Assembly: GCA_932521035.1 (NCBI GenBank)
Contig: OW051497.1
Coordinates: 12,090,001 to 12,154,000 of the forward strand
Length of the DNA stretch: 64,000 bases
Source: Oscheius dolichura
Taxonomy: Eukaryota; Nematoda; Chromadorea; Rhabditida; Rhabditidae
Direction: 5' to 3'
Shown here: one piece after another, positions 1-12,454 of the stretch
How the letters are laid out: every line of letters begins with the position of its first letter
How positions within the stretch are numbered: position 1 is the first letter of the stretch
Program-made: the position numbers and the translations under genes
The notes under the pieces: generated by a model
Told to the model about the DNA's origin: nothing
Seen by the model: the letters and a program-made list of their open reading frames with translations, nothing else
Database searches by the model: none

Positions 1-292
1 GACGGAACCTTTGTCGACTCCAGCTGGAGCAGGAACAAGCCTTTCATCTTCAAGAAAGGGCAGGGGCAGGTTATCCAGGGTATGGAGATCGCCATGGAAG
101 ATATGTGCGAAGGGGAGCGGAGGAAAGTCATCATCCCAGCAGAGCTTGGTTGGTGAAGATTTGCTCCTTTATCAAAGCATGACCTTAGGTTATGGAGAGA
201 AGGGGCGTCCGCCAAGGATTCCTGGAAACGCTTTCCTCCACTTCGAAATTGTCTTGGAGAAGGTCATCCCAGACACAAAAACCGAGCTATAA
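1..292 (+). CDS. ER-resident FKBP-type prolyl isomerase (FKBP2-like), 3' part
   Basis: The sequence opens inside an exon in frame 1. Exon 1-148, a 40-nt intron 149-188 and exon 189-292 join in phase 1. The joined protein reads through FKBP landmarks: DGTFVDSSW, a [11 protein letters not shown] stretch, then PAELGYGEKG and a final beta strand FEIVLEKV. It ends in KTEL, a KDEL-type retrieval signal, so the protein should act in the endoplasmic reticulum lumen as a peptidyl-prolyl cis-trans isomerase. FKBP2 proteins end the same way. The N-terminal signal peptide and first half lie outside the window. Family call is firm; the exact paralogue is an inference. Confidence 0.88.
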   Translation, partial: TEPLSTPAGAGTSLSSSRKGRGRLSRVWRSPWKICAKGSGGKSSSQQSLVGEDLLLYQSMTLGYGEKGRPPRIPGNAFLHFEIVLEKVIPDTKTEL

Positions 293-503
293 AGCACTCC
301 ATTCATACGGGACAAATGAATTCACAGATACATTAATTGTTGTCACTTGGTGCAGTAAAACATTTGATCTTTTTTATACGTCTTTTTTATGCATAATGTT
401 TAACAATTTATATATAATATTCAATACTTGACTGAAACCTAAACATAAATTTCCCGTAATCGGAACTTGAAGCCCTGATATGAGACCTATTTTTTGTGGC
501 AAG

Positions 504-3500
504 TTAATTGTTGCTCCGCCTTTGGCTGAGATAGGCTGTCCAGTCCATCCTCCTCTCGGCTGGCTGTCCGGGCCGAGGAGGCCCCTGGTTACGTAGTGAT
601 TCTTGTTCTTTCTGCCAGGATGAAGGGTGTCTAAAGAAGAAAAATTAAAGAACAGAGAGAAAATCCTACTTAGAAGGGCCGGGATGGCTGGCCCTGGGAA
701 GGTGGGCATCGGGTTGATGGCACAAGAAGGTCGGCTTACTATTCGTCGGGCGAGGCTGCGGTTGTGGTGCGTATTTTGCTGTTAAAGATTTGTGAGGTGG
801 CCTTTGATGATTTGGACGGAATTGACCAGGGCTTTGAGCCGGATGACCTAAATTCCAACTAGAAAAAAACGCCGAAGTCGTACCTTTGGAATGGTTCTGA
901 TGACCGGCTTCAGAATGAGGACTTTCCGGTGTAATGGCGACGCTTCCAGTGCCGTTAATTGCTTCTCTATTCGGTGCTCTCTGAAGTAGACTTCATTTTA
1001 AATATAGTCAGGAAGAAACTGACAAACATAGGGGGAAGGCTGCTTCCCATTTTGGTAGCCTGTTCCAATATTTCCGGGTCCACCATATCAGAAAAGGAGG
1101 GAAGCTTCTGTGAATCCTTTTTCTGATCTTTTTTAGGTTCATCGGTGGTTTTTTCATCATCTAAAGAGAGTAAAAATGGTTTCTAAAAATGATGGTACCA
1201 TTTGGCTTTGGCGTCGCTTTAGTCAGTGCTAATCTTGCTTCTTGTTCCTTAGCCCTCGTCTGTTTATCAAGAGCTTCATAGGATCTTGAAATAAAGGCTT
1301 GCTTTTTCAGCTCATTTTCGACCACTTTCAATCGTTCTTTAGCTGCTTCTGCCTCTTTCTCCATCTGCAAGTAGTATTATTAATGTAGGCGGACAAATTT
1401 AAATGACCTGTTTATATTTCTTCTCCCAGTCGCCTTTTTCCTTTCGAAGTTTAGCCAATTCGGGTCGGAGTTTTTCCAACAGAACCTCGTTGGCTTCACA
1501 TGTCTGACATCTCATATACTTTCCTTGATCTGCAGTTTCTTTCAATCTCTCGAATTCCCGAATTTCGTTATCCTGTCTAGCTAGGTCACTGGAAAAGGCT
1601 TTGTTTAGAGAAATTAATTCAAATAAACGAACTCAGCCATTTCTCTCATCTGCAGTTTAGCGTTTTCAAATCTCGTCTGGAGATTATCCAGATGACTTTG
1701 AACAATATCCTTCTCCATTACTCGATAACCATATTTTACTTCGAAATCCGCCTGTTGCTTCTAAAGTCACCGAATTATGAATTATCAAGGGGGATATTAA
1801 CCTTAAAGAGATCATTTGTGGCTCTCGCCTCGGAAACGCACTCGTTCTTAAAGAACTTGAGCTCTTTATTGAGTGAGTCCACCATTGCAATGATGCCGTT
1901 CCCTTGAAGGCGCGAGGCTCTTCTGAACATGCCATGTGAAGAAGAAAAGACCCGAAACTAACGCGTGTTCACAGAATTTGTGATTAAGGTCTTTCAAAGT
2001 AGAAGATAGTCGCATATTCTCGGTTTTTAGCCGATCGATAGTGTACTTCATAATCCCAAAAGACTTTGTGGATCGAGCAATGACGCGATCCTTATAAGAA
2101 TCCAAAGAATCGGACGAGCTAAATACGACTGCCTTCCATTTCGAATAATTCCTTACGTTGAGGCTTCTTCAGAGCATACTGGACCTAATTCTAATTTCGA
2201 GAGGACCGCTTCCATTATCGATTTTGTTCTGGCTGCTATAATTTCTTCTTCCGTAGGTTTTTCTTCCTTGGGGGGAGGCATCATAATCTTCCAAGGAGGT
2301 TGATAACTTGGTTTCACCTCAGGCTCCTAAGGCGACCGTTTTTTGTAAATAAAATAACGCACTGCTTGTCTCTTTCTAGGCCTTCCAGGTTTCCTTTTCT
2401 CGGTAGGAGCTAGTATGACGGTTTCTATCACAATGTTGTCGACGGCGATAGGGACAGGAGCTGGTTCCGGGATCACTTCGACTGCCTCTTCCGGTTCTTC
2501 CTATTAAAAAATAGCAAAATGATTCTAATAAGAACGTACTGGTTCTTTTTCTTCCGTAGCTGGGCCGGAATGTCTAGTGTTCTTCCTCGTGGTGTGCTTT
2601 CGGCGCCCTCCTCCCCTTGAAGTCATTCCTGATCTCTCCGACGAAGATAGTTGTGATGGTGTCGTGTTCGTGTTATCTTCGGCCATAGTAGTATTACTAG
2701 AAGTAGCGTCGTTCATATCTAAATAAACAATTGAACAAAAAGTTCAAAAAGCGAGCGGGATTCGCGCCTTCCGCTTTCATGATAGTAACAGGGCGCTATC
2801 TTAGCCGAGGAACAATCGGTCTGTCATGTGTAAAAAAACAGGCTTTGATATGGATTATTAGCGGCAATCATGTATTAAAATCATGGAGTTTATTTATCGA
2901 ACTTTGACAAATATAGTGCTAATAAAAAAACGATTCCTGATAAAAGGAGAAGAAATCTTACCTGATACAGATTCGACAGGAGACTGGGGAATGTTCTCTT
3001 GACCTTCATCCGCCTTACAGACTTCCGCAGATATTATACCGTTTGTAGAAGGATCACACATTGGTTCGCTGTCTAATCTGGGCTTATTTCCCTCTTAACA
3101 AGGTAAATATAAAATTTAAACGGAAGAACGCTAACCACAAATATACTTTTTATATGTCTGAAGAGTAGAGTCCAACTGCCATTCAGCTCCAAAAAATGCA
3201 GAACAATTGGGGCACTTGTATTTACATATCCAACGAACTTGCTGCCCCTTTCGAATCTGAAGAAACCCTATGGTAAAGGGCCAGTTGGCCACGGAGCAGT
3301 ATTCAATCAATAAAATATGACTTTTCTAAATAAAAAGATGTCCATCAGGGGACGGATAGCATAATAAAAGACTAACTCTTCCTCCTTCTCGACGAAAACG
3401 TTTAATCGTTGCGGGTACATTACACTCCTTGCAGATATTATCATCATTTGGCGTGTCGGCGTGTATAGCCTCTGTTTCCGGTTCAGAAGAGCCTGGCACA

Positions 3501-3958
3501 GACGCATCCCTATTATCCTGTTGCTGGAAATAATATGTTTTGAACGGATTAAAATGTTACCTCTGTTGAAACTGCGGCGGGAGCAACTGAAGCGTCTTCC
3601 AAATGGTTCTCTGAAAGTGAACATTCTTCCACATGAGAAGATGTCTCTATATATGGCGACACCGGATTTATTTCACTTTGTTGTTCATCTGTGGGGGATT
3701 CTTGATTTTCTCCCTGAAATGTACACAAATGACGACATTGTAATGACGGACAACCTGTTCAGAAATTATTAAAACGTCGTTATCCGCGTCTTCTTCGTTT
3801 AAATTATTTCCCGCCGATGTAACAACAACTGGATCGTCTACCTTATCGACATCGCCATCTAGAGTTAGCAATGCATCATCATTTGACTCTTCGCCTTGTT
3901 CTTCTGTATTCACTGTCGGTTCCTGTCCATCAGATATCGAGATACCGTCGTCCTCCAT
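504..3958 (-). CDS. Coiled-coil protein with FLYWCH-like zinc region and AT-hook, nuclear
   Basis: About 17 small exons with phase-compatible 37-50 nt introns give roughly 870 residues, from ATG at 3958 to TAA at 504-506. An acidic N-terminus starts MEDDGISIS. A cysteine segment follows near 3120-3310 (WICKYKCPNCSAFF), resembling a FLYWCH/C2-type zinc region but without a clear HxH. A Ser/Thr and Arg region leads to an AT-hook, KRKPGRPRKRQ, near 2364-2402. A long charged coiled coil is encoded between about 2100 and 1190. The C-terminus is Pro/Gln-rich and ends YLSQRRSNN. AT-hook, acidic stretch and coiled coil suggest a DNA-bound chromatin or transcription factor; this is inference. I do not recognise an orthologue. 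It sits head-to-tail with the proline-rich gene upstream, 391 bases away. Confidence 0.62.
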
Positions 3959-4349
3959 ATACTGAAGTTAATATAGTCATATTCCTACTATCCTTAAGAT
4001 ATTTATGGAAATCCGGACAAGAATAGCGTAAATAAAATGTAAAATAAATTTATTTAGTCATGTATTTAGAAAACTTCAATAACTATTACAATATAAGTTT
4101 TACAAGTATATGTTTTACAATAAAAACTCTTATAGTATAAGGTTTACAAGTTAATGTGATCATTGGAATGCCATAAACCGGTAGGATGGCCTGTATAAAG
4201 GGTACATGTCTTGGAAAAATCGGGATCAATTATGATATTTTGTGATATTGGCAATTGTGGCCTAAATCTCTTATGCGATTCAACTGACTGAGTGGTTTTG
4301 ATAAATTTCAAATAATCTTTCAGAATATAAAGTAAAGGGCATGCGAATT

Positions 4350-6464
4350 CTATCGGGTGCTCGGGCCAGGAGCATCTGGATCATGAACAATCGGGTCGTG
4401 AGGAGCCGCCTGACGCTGCTTCTTTTGAACAGGTCCCTGCTCATCCTCGTCGTCACTGTCACCCTAAAGAAAAAGGTTAAAATAATTGGGACTAGGGATT
4501 ACCAGAGTTATGACAGGGGGAGCTGTATCCTGTGCTGGGTTCGCTACTGTCGGAGGAGGGATTACCATATTGGGGCCAAATGGATCCCGTAGCTCAATAT
4601 TTTCCCTCCTAGCACACCGTTTGAGAGCTTTGTGCCAGAGTCGCTTCCTCTTGTTCAAAGGCATCGTTATAATTTCATATCCTAAAGTTGTTCTCTATTG
4701 TCTGTCTAGATTCTCTGTACCTAGTTGAAGCGCCTCCTCTCTAGCTGCTTTATCTCTCAGTCTTTTAGTACTTCTCGCATATGCAACTTGTTCGTTTCGG
4801 AGTACTCGACGAATCTATAAAGAAAGAGATAAGAAAGGTTTACATCCTTGCCTTTGAGCACTGACGATCAAACCAGTCACGGTCAAATTGCTCAGCGGCC
4901 GGCTGTGGTCGCCCGTTTGGAACACGAGCTAGGAGAGCCAAAGCCTCTTCGAGATTTTCTGGAACGTCCCCAGGCGCAGGAGAAACATCAGCTCTTCCAG
5001 CGAGATCTCCAAACACGCGACGGAAAAACTGAAAGGGATAAAAGTCTAGAGAGTGCAAGAGCGGATTTACCTGTTGGCCGGTTTCGTTTCCCTCTCTCTC
5101 AAGCTCAGGCGAGGGTGAGCGTTCGCGAGGTTGTCCTATATTATCCTCCCGACAGAATTGCTCAGCTTGTTCAGCCAGCAGCTCTAACAGCATCTGCAAA
5201 GGAAAATTATCCAAATAAAAACGAGAATAGTTACATCTTCTTGGGTGACACGGAATCGTCGATGCAGCTGTTCCTCATACGGTAAGTTTGCTTCCAGTAG
5301 ATCTTCAGCTTCAATAAATTTGATAAGGTCGAATACTTCTCCTCTTAGTTGGTTAATTCGGGCAGCATCTTCCTCGGGTGTGGCAATGATCCCCGGAAGA
5401 ACCCATCGTACGAACTCTTTTGTGAGCCTGTGTCGCTCGCGGACCCTTGGCATGATAGCCCCGTTGAAATATTGATTTCGACTTCGGTAGGCGTCATTTG
5501 ACTCATTGGGCAGTCTAGGAAGCTGGATATTCCTCACAGGGCGAGCTCTCTCCCTCTCTCTTCTTGGGAAACGCATGGGAACCGGACGGACGACTGGTTC
5601 AAGTGGAATGATAGGTGGCTGAACATGGTTCGGAGGAATAGGATTGACGTTCCGTGCCAGATTGTTCTGTGCCGGCGGTGGGCGAATCGGGGGAGCACGC
5701 GGAGCTGGGGCATGAGCTTGGGGCCTTGGACGGTGTGCTGGTACGGGAGGAGCTCGAGGATTCGGTAGAGCATGTCCCAAGCGATATGCAGCAGGATCTG
5801 CGGGGTTCTGTGGAGGTACGTTGTTGTTATTGCGAACAGGAGGAGCTTGAGCTGCTGGAGATAGCGGTCTCGGAAAGGCATAAGGATGTAGCCGTGGAGC
5901 AGGAGGAACTATAGGCGGTACCGGCAACTGTGGCATCGGAGGTATCGGAGGTATCGGAGGTAGCGGATTTGGAAGTGGAGGTATTGGATTTGGTAGCGGA
6001 GGTAGTGCTGGATAAGGATTATTGTCCCACTCGAACCCATTAAGTCGTGGTGCACCAAAAAAGTAAGGTGGCTGGTAAAGATTTGGAAATGGCTGAACCC
6101 GAACATAAAATCAATAATAATAATGACATACGATAGGAATATCCTGTAAGCGATTGGCTATGTTGTCGGCCTCCTGGTTAAGATGATCTGGAAGAGGCGC
6201 CGGAAGATTGAAGGGGAAGTTTCCAGGATCTGGAAGGATGTTGGCTCCCGGCTCGTCCATCCGGCGTCTTCGCTGCGGCTGCTCTCCCACAGGATCTCTC
6301 GGTGCTGGCAGTAGGTTCTGAAAATGATAAAGACCCTAGAATGCTCTAACCGGCTCATCGAAATTATTAAACATTCGGAATAGATCATGGAAATCTACTT
6401 CTTGAGCAACGTTTAGGAATTGATTAAAATCTACTTCAACTTCTGCAGCAGGTATATTGTCCAT
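4350..6464 (-). CDS. Proline-rich protein of unknown function
   Basis: ATG at 6464 (MDNIPAAEVEVDF) through about eight exons to a TAG at 4350-4352, about 600 residues. The centre (about 5490-6110) is very rich in proline, with repeated LPPIPPIPP and NPIPPLPN blocks. A charged helical region follows (IRGVL-type segments, LTKEFVRWVLPG), then short exons with acidic and basic stretches. The last exon encodes GDSDDEDEQGPVQKKQRQ and ends DAPGPSTR. No domain is recognised. The basic KKQRQ after an acidic run resembles a nuclear localisation signal. Similar exon size and composition to the neighbour at 504-3958 raise the possibility that the two genes work together, but nothing in the sequence proves it. 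Confidence 0.58.
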
Positions 6465-7211
6465 CTTTAAAAGGTTTACCCTAAATGAGAAATATATTTG
6501 AATGCAACAGGCAACAGGTTAATTAAGCGGGAGGATGACATTTGCCGTGGTGCGCATCGATCTCGACGGCGCGGGGCCGAGAAGCAATCGATATTTTGAA
6601 TAATGAGTCTACTTGATAGATAATCGACTCAATGGCAAAACGGCAGCAAGGAGAAAAGAAATATAGAGAATTCTGAGCTTAGCGAGGTCAGACATGCTTA
6701 AATAAACAATGGTAAACAACGAGACATCAATTGTTTCAGAATCGTCGCGAGACACCAAATTGCTATGAATCAGAATGTATCCAGGGCATGATATTTTAAA
6801 AGGGAGCCTTTATTTTCAAATCTAATCTATTAAAAAATATCTAGCATAATTAATTTTTGCGGAAAACACATATTTCTAATTCCCTCTTAATAGTTTTCAA
6901 AAATAGGACTATGAAACGTTTGTGCTATCTTAAATTAGTGATGAATGGTAGTAAAAATTAATGACTATGAAGTTATATTTTTTACAGACAAGAGATAATT
7001 CGAAAGAGACAGTGTGTGTTAGCGAAAATTTGTAAGATGAGCCTGCCATCCACGAACTGTTCAAGGCCAGGAAATGTAATGCGGAATGCTACAAAAAATC
7101 GATAGTAAAGGACGGAACATCCATCGCTCGGACATTAGCAAATGACTTGAATGATTTATTAAATACTAATATACAGGAAGGAGAAGAGATCTTAAACAAG
7201 ATGAGATGCGT
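6465..7211. other. Intergenic region, no gene seen
   Basis: This AT-rich stretch lies upstream of the proline-rich gene and downstream of the small gene at 7212-7518. Reading frames are short and lack paired splice sites. It probably holds the promoter of the proline-rich gene and the 3' UTR of the next one. Confidence 0.4.
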
Positions 7212-7518
7212 CTACAACTCGGCGGCGGTGAAGTAGTCTATACGGCAGTATCCCTGGAAACGGCTGATTAATTTCCGAGCAGGATGAGGTAGACTAAAAG
7301 AAAGAATACTTACCGTGGGGAGAGAGATGGTCGTCGAGTTATTATTTGCATCAAAGCGAGGTGGCGGTCGCTGGACTGGCTAAAAGGCTACGCTCTTATG
7401 AGACATCTGGTAAAACCACCTGCAATTTAGCTATGTTCTCATCTTTATCGGATAGCCGAGCACGCTTCACAGGCTCCTCTTCCTCCAAATCCCGTGGCTC
7501 AAACCGTTTTCCATGCAT
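7212..7518 (-). CDS. Small hydrophilic protein, about 68 residues, unknown
   Basis: Three exons join in phase 0. Exon 1 starts at ATG 7518 (MHGKRFEPRDLEEEEPVKRA) and ends KLQ. A 40-nt intron ends in CTTTTAG. Exon 2 reads PVQRPPPRFDANNNSTTI and ends LPT at a GTAAGT donor. Exon 3 is GYCRIDYFTAAEL and stops at 7212-7214. Every junction has GT..AG, and the phases agree, which is strong for so small a gene. The protein is charged, has a PxxP stretch and a KRAR cluster, and has no signal peptide or membrane segment, so it is likely nuclear or cytosolic. I do not recognise it. Confidence 0.55.
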
Positions 7519-7811
7519 TACCGGTGATTACTGTAAAAGAGATAACTTCGTATTAAAAATAAGGCTAACAAAGGTGGACAACATCTGCACGAAGCATCCA
7601 ACATTCCAGTCTCACTACTAGTCTAGCTTTTCTAGATATTGTTACATCTTGATTATTCAGGAGATTGATATCTTATGGTTTTTCCATAAAGTCGAAACAG
7701 TACAAATAAGATGAGATAATGTTTATACAACCATCAACCCAGAAATTGGCTACATTAAAGCTCATATACACATTATGGCGTTTGACTATACTGGTAAGTT
7801 ATTAAGAAGAA

Positions 7812-8819
7812 TCACTCGTGTGTCGTTATGAGGGTTCTCACGGGCACGCTGTAGTGCAGCTCTCTTATGTAGCTCTTCAGCTGCGGGGGGAGATGAAGCC
7901 CACTTATATCTGCATAACGAACGGAGGAAGCTATCTTAGCACGGCAGATTTCCTGAAACTGTCTGTTATGAAAGAAGAAAACAACCGACCTGTAATGAGA
8001 AGGCAAAATTTCTTGGAATTGGATTGGAAAGCTGCGGTTCGAAGAAAAGACACCTGAACATTGTTTTTGTTTTGATGTTCCCTTTTGTGCTGTTCCTGAT
8101 GACACAGGAAGTTCATTAAAGATTAGTTCTGTGTCACTGGGAGGCTGTAAATTCTCTTGATAAACATACTTGGCTGGATCTTTGTAATTAGCTATGAGAT
8201 CCGTTACATTGGTCGCGGAAAAGACTGATTCGTCTAAAATGTCAAAACTGAACAGATTACGTCCCTGAAACAAAAGATCTATTTCGGGACGGCAAACAGG
8301 TTTTCTTACCTGTTCAATTCTAGCATGAAGGGTTCGCTGAAATCGACGAAATGATACCGAGAAGAGATACTCGGACTGGGCGCTGTCTCTCAAGAGAAAG
8401 GATCCTTCCGGTTTGCCCTCTAGCAGGGATTCTGCCTTGAAACGATCCATCCGTCCCCAGTAATAACAAGAAGAGTATATCCTATCCACTTTGGGGATTA
8501 AAAAGTGTGTGTATTCGATGATACGATGGACGAAGTCTTAAAAATAAAGGTAGGAGAAGCAAAAGAATGGAACTGACCAGGAATGGGGATTTCTTGAGCT
8601 GCCCTGACTCTGTCCATACTCGGCCGTCGGCTAGGATCCCATAGGACGTGTATTTGACCATCTTCCTCTTGATCCGAGTCGTTCCCCGAGAAGCAAGGAC
8701 ATGGTCTAAAAGCAATCTTTTCATTGGTTGAACCCTGCTTTTATTTACAATAGTCTGGCTAATGTTCGTCGATTTCTTGATGGTTCGTGCCTAATTGCCA
8801 CGATATCTGATGTAGACAT
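7812..8819 (-). CDS. Suppressor of cytokine signalling protein, SOCS4/5-like (SH2 + SOCS box)
   Basis: Exons 8749-8819, 8578-8705, 8310-8536 and 7812-8264 join with matching phases. The region before the SH2 domain reads DFVHRIIEYTHFLIPKVDRI, like vertebrate SOCS4/5. The SH2 domain has WGRMDRFKAESLLEGKPEG, FLLRDSAQ with the phosphotyrosine-binding Arg, and FSVSFRRFQRTLHARIEQ. A C-terminal SOCS box follows: FQEICRAKI, then LPPQLKSYIRELHY. Such proteins recruit an Elongin/Cullin ubiquitin ligase to phosphotyrosine targets, mainly receptors. The linker of about 80 residues between SH2 and SOCS box is longer than in vertebrates; an in-frame 42-nt intron may lie near 8014-8055. The start at 8819 (MSTSD) is the first suitable ATG in frame after an acceptor-like TTTCCAG; 8852 is an alternative. 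Confidence 0.85.
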
Positions 8820-9900
8820 AGAATGACCGTAGCCTGGAAATATTTGATACATTACACAGGCTTCTCTAGGGAAAACATCGATAAAACGTTGCCCGGAACA
8901 GCGGACTGATAAGGGATGGTTGCCATGATTAATAACAGACACCACTTCGGGTCAAGGGATAGGACTGGATTTCAAGGTTTTACAATGGCGCAGTGGAATG
9001 ATATAGGGGAACGGTTCCCACTTGGACTTTTGATAACAATCGGCCTGCAGCCGAATGGATAAAACTTTTAAAAACAAGTTGTTTATATAAAATGAGTAAA
9101 GTACAGAAAAAAAAGCAGGGGACGATTAATTGCTACTCAGAATGAATGCAATACGAAACCGCCAAACAGCGAAAAACAAAATAAACCGCCACGATGGCCA
9201 TTAGTCAGTCTTCGATATTCCAGTCTACTGTTTGCTTTTAAATTGATTGTCTGTGTTCCACCTTTCTGTTTGGAAACCAGCACAGGGTCAATTTTTAGAC
9301 TACGAGGAAGGAATCGTATTCCGCTTGGCCGGCAGATAACCGTTCAGGTGGATAAGATTCTGAGAGACGGACCGCGTCATGGCTAATTCCTACAACGCTC
9401 CATGACGAGAAACATATGGGGCGGCGCTTGATAGTTGTTCTCCTTATAGGCATCTTATAATATCCCCTATCTATCTCCCTTCCACGAATTGAGCACCTTT
9501 CCCCCCTAAGAACTAATTGGCGCCGCCGTTTCTGATAATCTCTTTATCCTAATTTAGCCGTTTCGATTTTGCTATAAATGGCGGGTAGAATGCGATGAAA
9601 AGGAGACTTTATGCAACCATCGTAAGTGGAATAAAGGGGCACGGGAATGGAAGCACCGCTGGCTGCCGTTGAATTGAACGGCAGACTTCCCCTTATGGAG
9701 AAATATTCATGAAGAGCATCATTTACGGAAGTGGTTATAAACCATCGAATTACTAAATGGAGCTATCTGCAGCAGACATTTTTTAAAATTTGGGATTAAA
9801 ATAAAAAGGGAGAACTGCCGATATCAATTTGATCACTTGACGAATTGAATGGACTATATGTCGAGAGACCGCGTAGAAAAAAGTGCTCGGTCATGGTTGA
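8820..9900. other. Intergenic region upstream of the SOCS gene
   Basis: No convincing coding exon on either strand. It likely carries the SOCS promoter and the 3' end of the membrane-protein gene that stops at 9901. Confidence 0.4.
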
Positions 9901-10491
9901 TTATATTGATAAAGGTTCAGTCAAGTAATCGCCAAGGCAAAAAACGGTGTTGAACGGGGACAGAAAGAGAACGAAGGGGTTCTCCACTGAAGCGTCGATC
10001 AGCCCTTGTAATAAAATAGAACCCACCTGTTGAACTTCTGTGTTCAGCTGGAGCAATTGCTGGTGACGGGATATTCACCTGCGCTTCTATAAAAGTGGCG
10101 TTGACATCAGGTTCTATTCCAAGAAAATACCTTCTGCTGATATTCCACACGGTCGGTTACGGACGTGTAGATCATATTGCCTACGACTAGGAGAATCAGA
10201 CTGAGGCTGATGAAGATCACCACTCCGGCTACTCCTCGGATGAGCATCGCTCCATAGTCCGGTGCTTTCTAAAAATAGAAAATATTTAGGGATGATACAG
10301 CCTTGGTGAGTTTAACGCACCTGGCCGAATCATAAAAGCGCACTGCAAGGTTATGGCCTCATGGTCCACATAGCAACCGCCAACGCAAAATGAACTGGCA
10401 GTTTGCTACCGCACACACAAATGTCTCAACGCGTTTGCAAATCTTGCAATCCCTACAATGACAGCAGCTTGCGCAGAGTTCCTTCAAAGAA
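9901..10491 (-). CDS. Single-pass membrane protein with Cys-rich N-terminal part, 5' incomplete
   Basis: Five exons join with matching phases: 10419-10491, 10321-10357, 10131-10264, 10027-10078 and 9901-9986, with introns of 61, 56, 52 and 40 nt. The most upstream exon is dense in cysteine (LCASCCHCRDCKICKRVE). It is followed by one hydrophobic helix (GVAGVVIFISLSLILLVVG), then a tail ending DYLTEPLSI at the TAA 9901-9903. If the Cys-rich part is outside the cell this would be a small receptor- or ligand-like protein. More 5' exons probably exist (for example a Cys-containing segment near 10540-10620), but I could not join them. A shorter model starting at ATG 10247 would give an 84-residue protein. 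Not recognised. Confidence 0.45.
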
Positions 10492-12454
10492 CTGTCAGCC
10501 GTTTACTGTAGATCAGTCCCCGCCGGCCATTATTCTCTCTCAGCGGGTGATCTGGGGTTCATCTATTTCTGCCAGAAAGCAAAATTCAAAGACCGATTTG
10601 TGCGGAACGTAGGCGCAGCCGGGCACTAATTAATTCTGTTTCTTTTAATCGAATTCGTCGGCAGTGTTTCCCGTTAATCTTTCGCCGAGTAAAATTTAAA
10701 AAGAATATTCAAAGAACCGACCTCTGTGAGAACCATTCTGCTCCTCTTCTCGATTAGCAGGACTTGATTCTGCTGCTGATGTGACCGTAGACGACGTATA
10801 CACTCCCATGAACTTATTCCAGACACATTCAGACCTCTAGCAACTTCTTTTCGATGTTTTCCTGGTCTTAAAATATCTATTAATTGAAATAAGAATAATA
10901 GTCGATGTTATATGAAAAGTGCAACACATGACAATAAAAAACTAGTTGTGACGGGGTGAGATCAGGACAAATTGTGCAAGAAAGAAGAGAAGTTGAAATT
11001 ACATGAGACCCAGATGAGAAGTCGCTGTGGAAACTTACATAAACCAATTTTTGCAACCTGTTTGGATGTATATAGTTGGAAGTCAAAACGGGCATTGTGG
11101 ATTTTGGAGCAGCTGCAACCCAGCACGAAAAGGGCAGGCTACCGCATCCTCGGTCCTTTATTTGACCGTAGAGCGCAATTACCGCAAAGGGCAGAGGTTT
11201 AATAGAAGATGGTAATATACTAAGAAAATAAGAAGTTGGAAGAAGTTTGTGAGAAAACTAATCAGAGAAATGGTGTCATAATTCGTATAAGATCGAAAAA
11301 TAGACAGAGAACTTTACTGGAACTTGAGGGGAATGTGCAATTTCACATAAACTAACATGAATGAACATTGGAAAATACGAAACGTGAAGTTTTTTGAAAT
11401 AGTCGGTGGATTTCTTATAATGGTGTCAAAAAATAGAAAGGGGCAAAATATGTATGGTGTTTTGACACATTGGCTAGAAACCAAATTATGTATAATTAGT
11501 TCGTCTGATGTGTTTTCCCTTTTTGTCTTGTGCAGAGAGAGTATAACGGGGAAGCTGAGATCTATAGAATGCAAACAAGATACATATTCGTTAGGGGCGA
11601 GTGCGCGGAAAGCTTATCGGGATTTACTTGAGGGTCAGTGCGCTGAGAGATTTGTCCCCTCTTGTCCCCAGCGACAGCAATGTATATGGGAAATGAGCTC
11701 TCTTTGTTGCTATTAAAGTTTATTTTGCACAGCTGACGGTTCTAAGGTTTCAGTTCCGCAAGTTCATTGCGAGGTTCAACTGATTAGTTTCAAAACATAA
11801 ATGTGACAAGAAAAACGCTGCACAGTAATATGAAGAAAGTGATCTAGACGAGTCCAGAGGATGCAGTAGCACTGTGTGCAACCATCCCTACGTGCATTTA
11901 TGGTTTCGCTTACTAATTCTTGATTCTAGTTCAGCGTTATGCGCCAAGAAGAGGTCGAGAGCTGAGGAATCCAAGAGAAGAAGAAAAAAATGCTTTATTT
12001 TTTGGGGCAAATTACTGACGCACACGTTTTATGAACAACATTAAAACATTTTATGATCTTTTGATACAGAAAGTGAATCGTAGTGTATTCTCCCTTTTCA
12101 TAGAAGGCAACTGAGCAAAAGTTGTGCAGCTCAACATTATCTGAAGTTTAGAGCTTCGACTCGAGTGGAGGCCCCACAAATGGAGGTCAGTACCTAAGAC
12201 ACAAAGGCAAGGACTTTTAGCCTTGGACAACATGGATCTCCTTTATTAGTTTTATCTAATCTCAAGAAATGCACCACAGGTCAATGGGAGTTAGGAGGAA
12301 GAATAGACACTGCTCCTATCTGCTCATATAAGCCCCAGTATGCCACAGTGGTTTGCCAAATGACGATTCTCGTCTTCATGATCTCCGATTATTTTACGCA
12401 CAGTCATGCCTGTTTTTCCCTATAAAATAGCTCGAAACTTTCAGGAAATCGGAG
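10492..12454. other. Region with unresolved exon-like fragments
   Basis: On the minus strand, around 10730-10880, a frame reads RPGKHRKEVARGLNVSG..., which looks like a helix-turn-helix. Around 10560-10620 there is a Cys-containing frame (PGCAYVPHKSVFEFCF). These may be exons of the gene ending at 9901, or remnants of a transposase. From 11200 to 12450 I see no supportable gene on either strand. Confidence 0.25.
12421..12430 (+). promoter_or_regulatory. TATA box of the first defensin-like gene
   Basis: TATAAAATAG lies 34 bases before the ATG at 12455, leaving a very short leader. The closeness to the start codon resembles other small secreted genes in this window. Confidence 0.5.
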
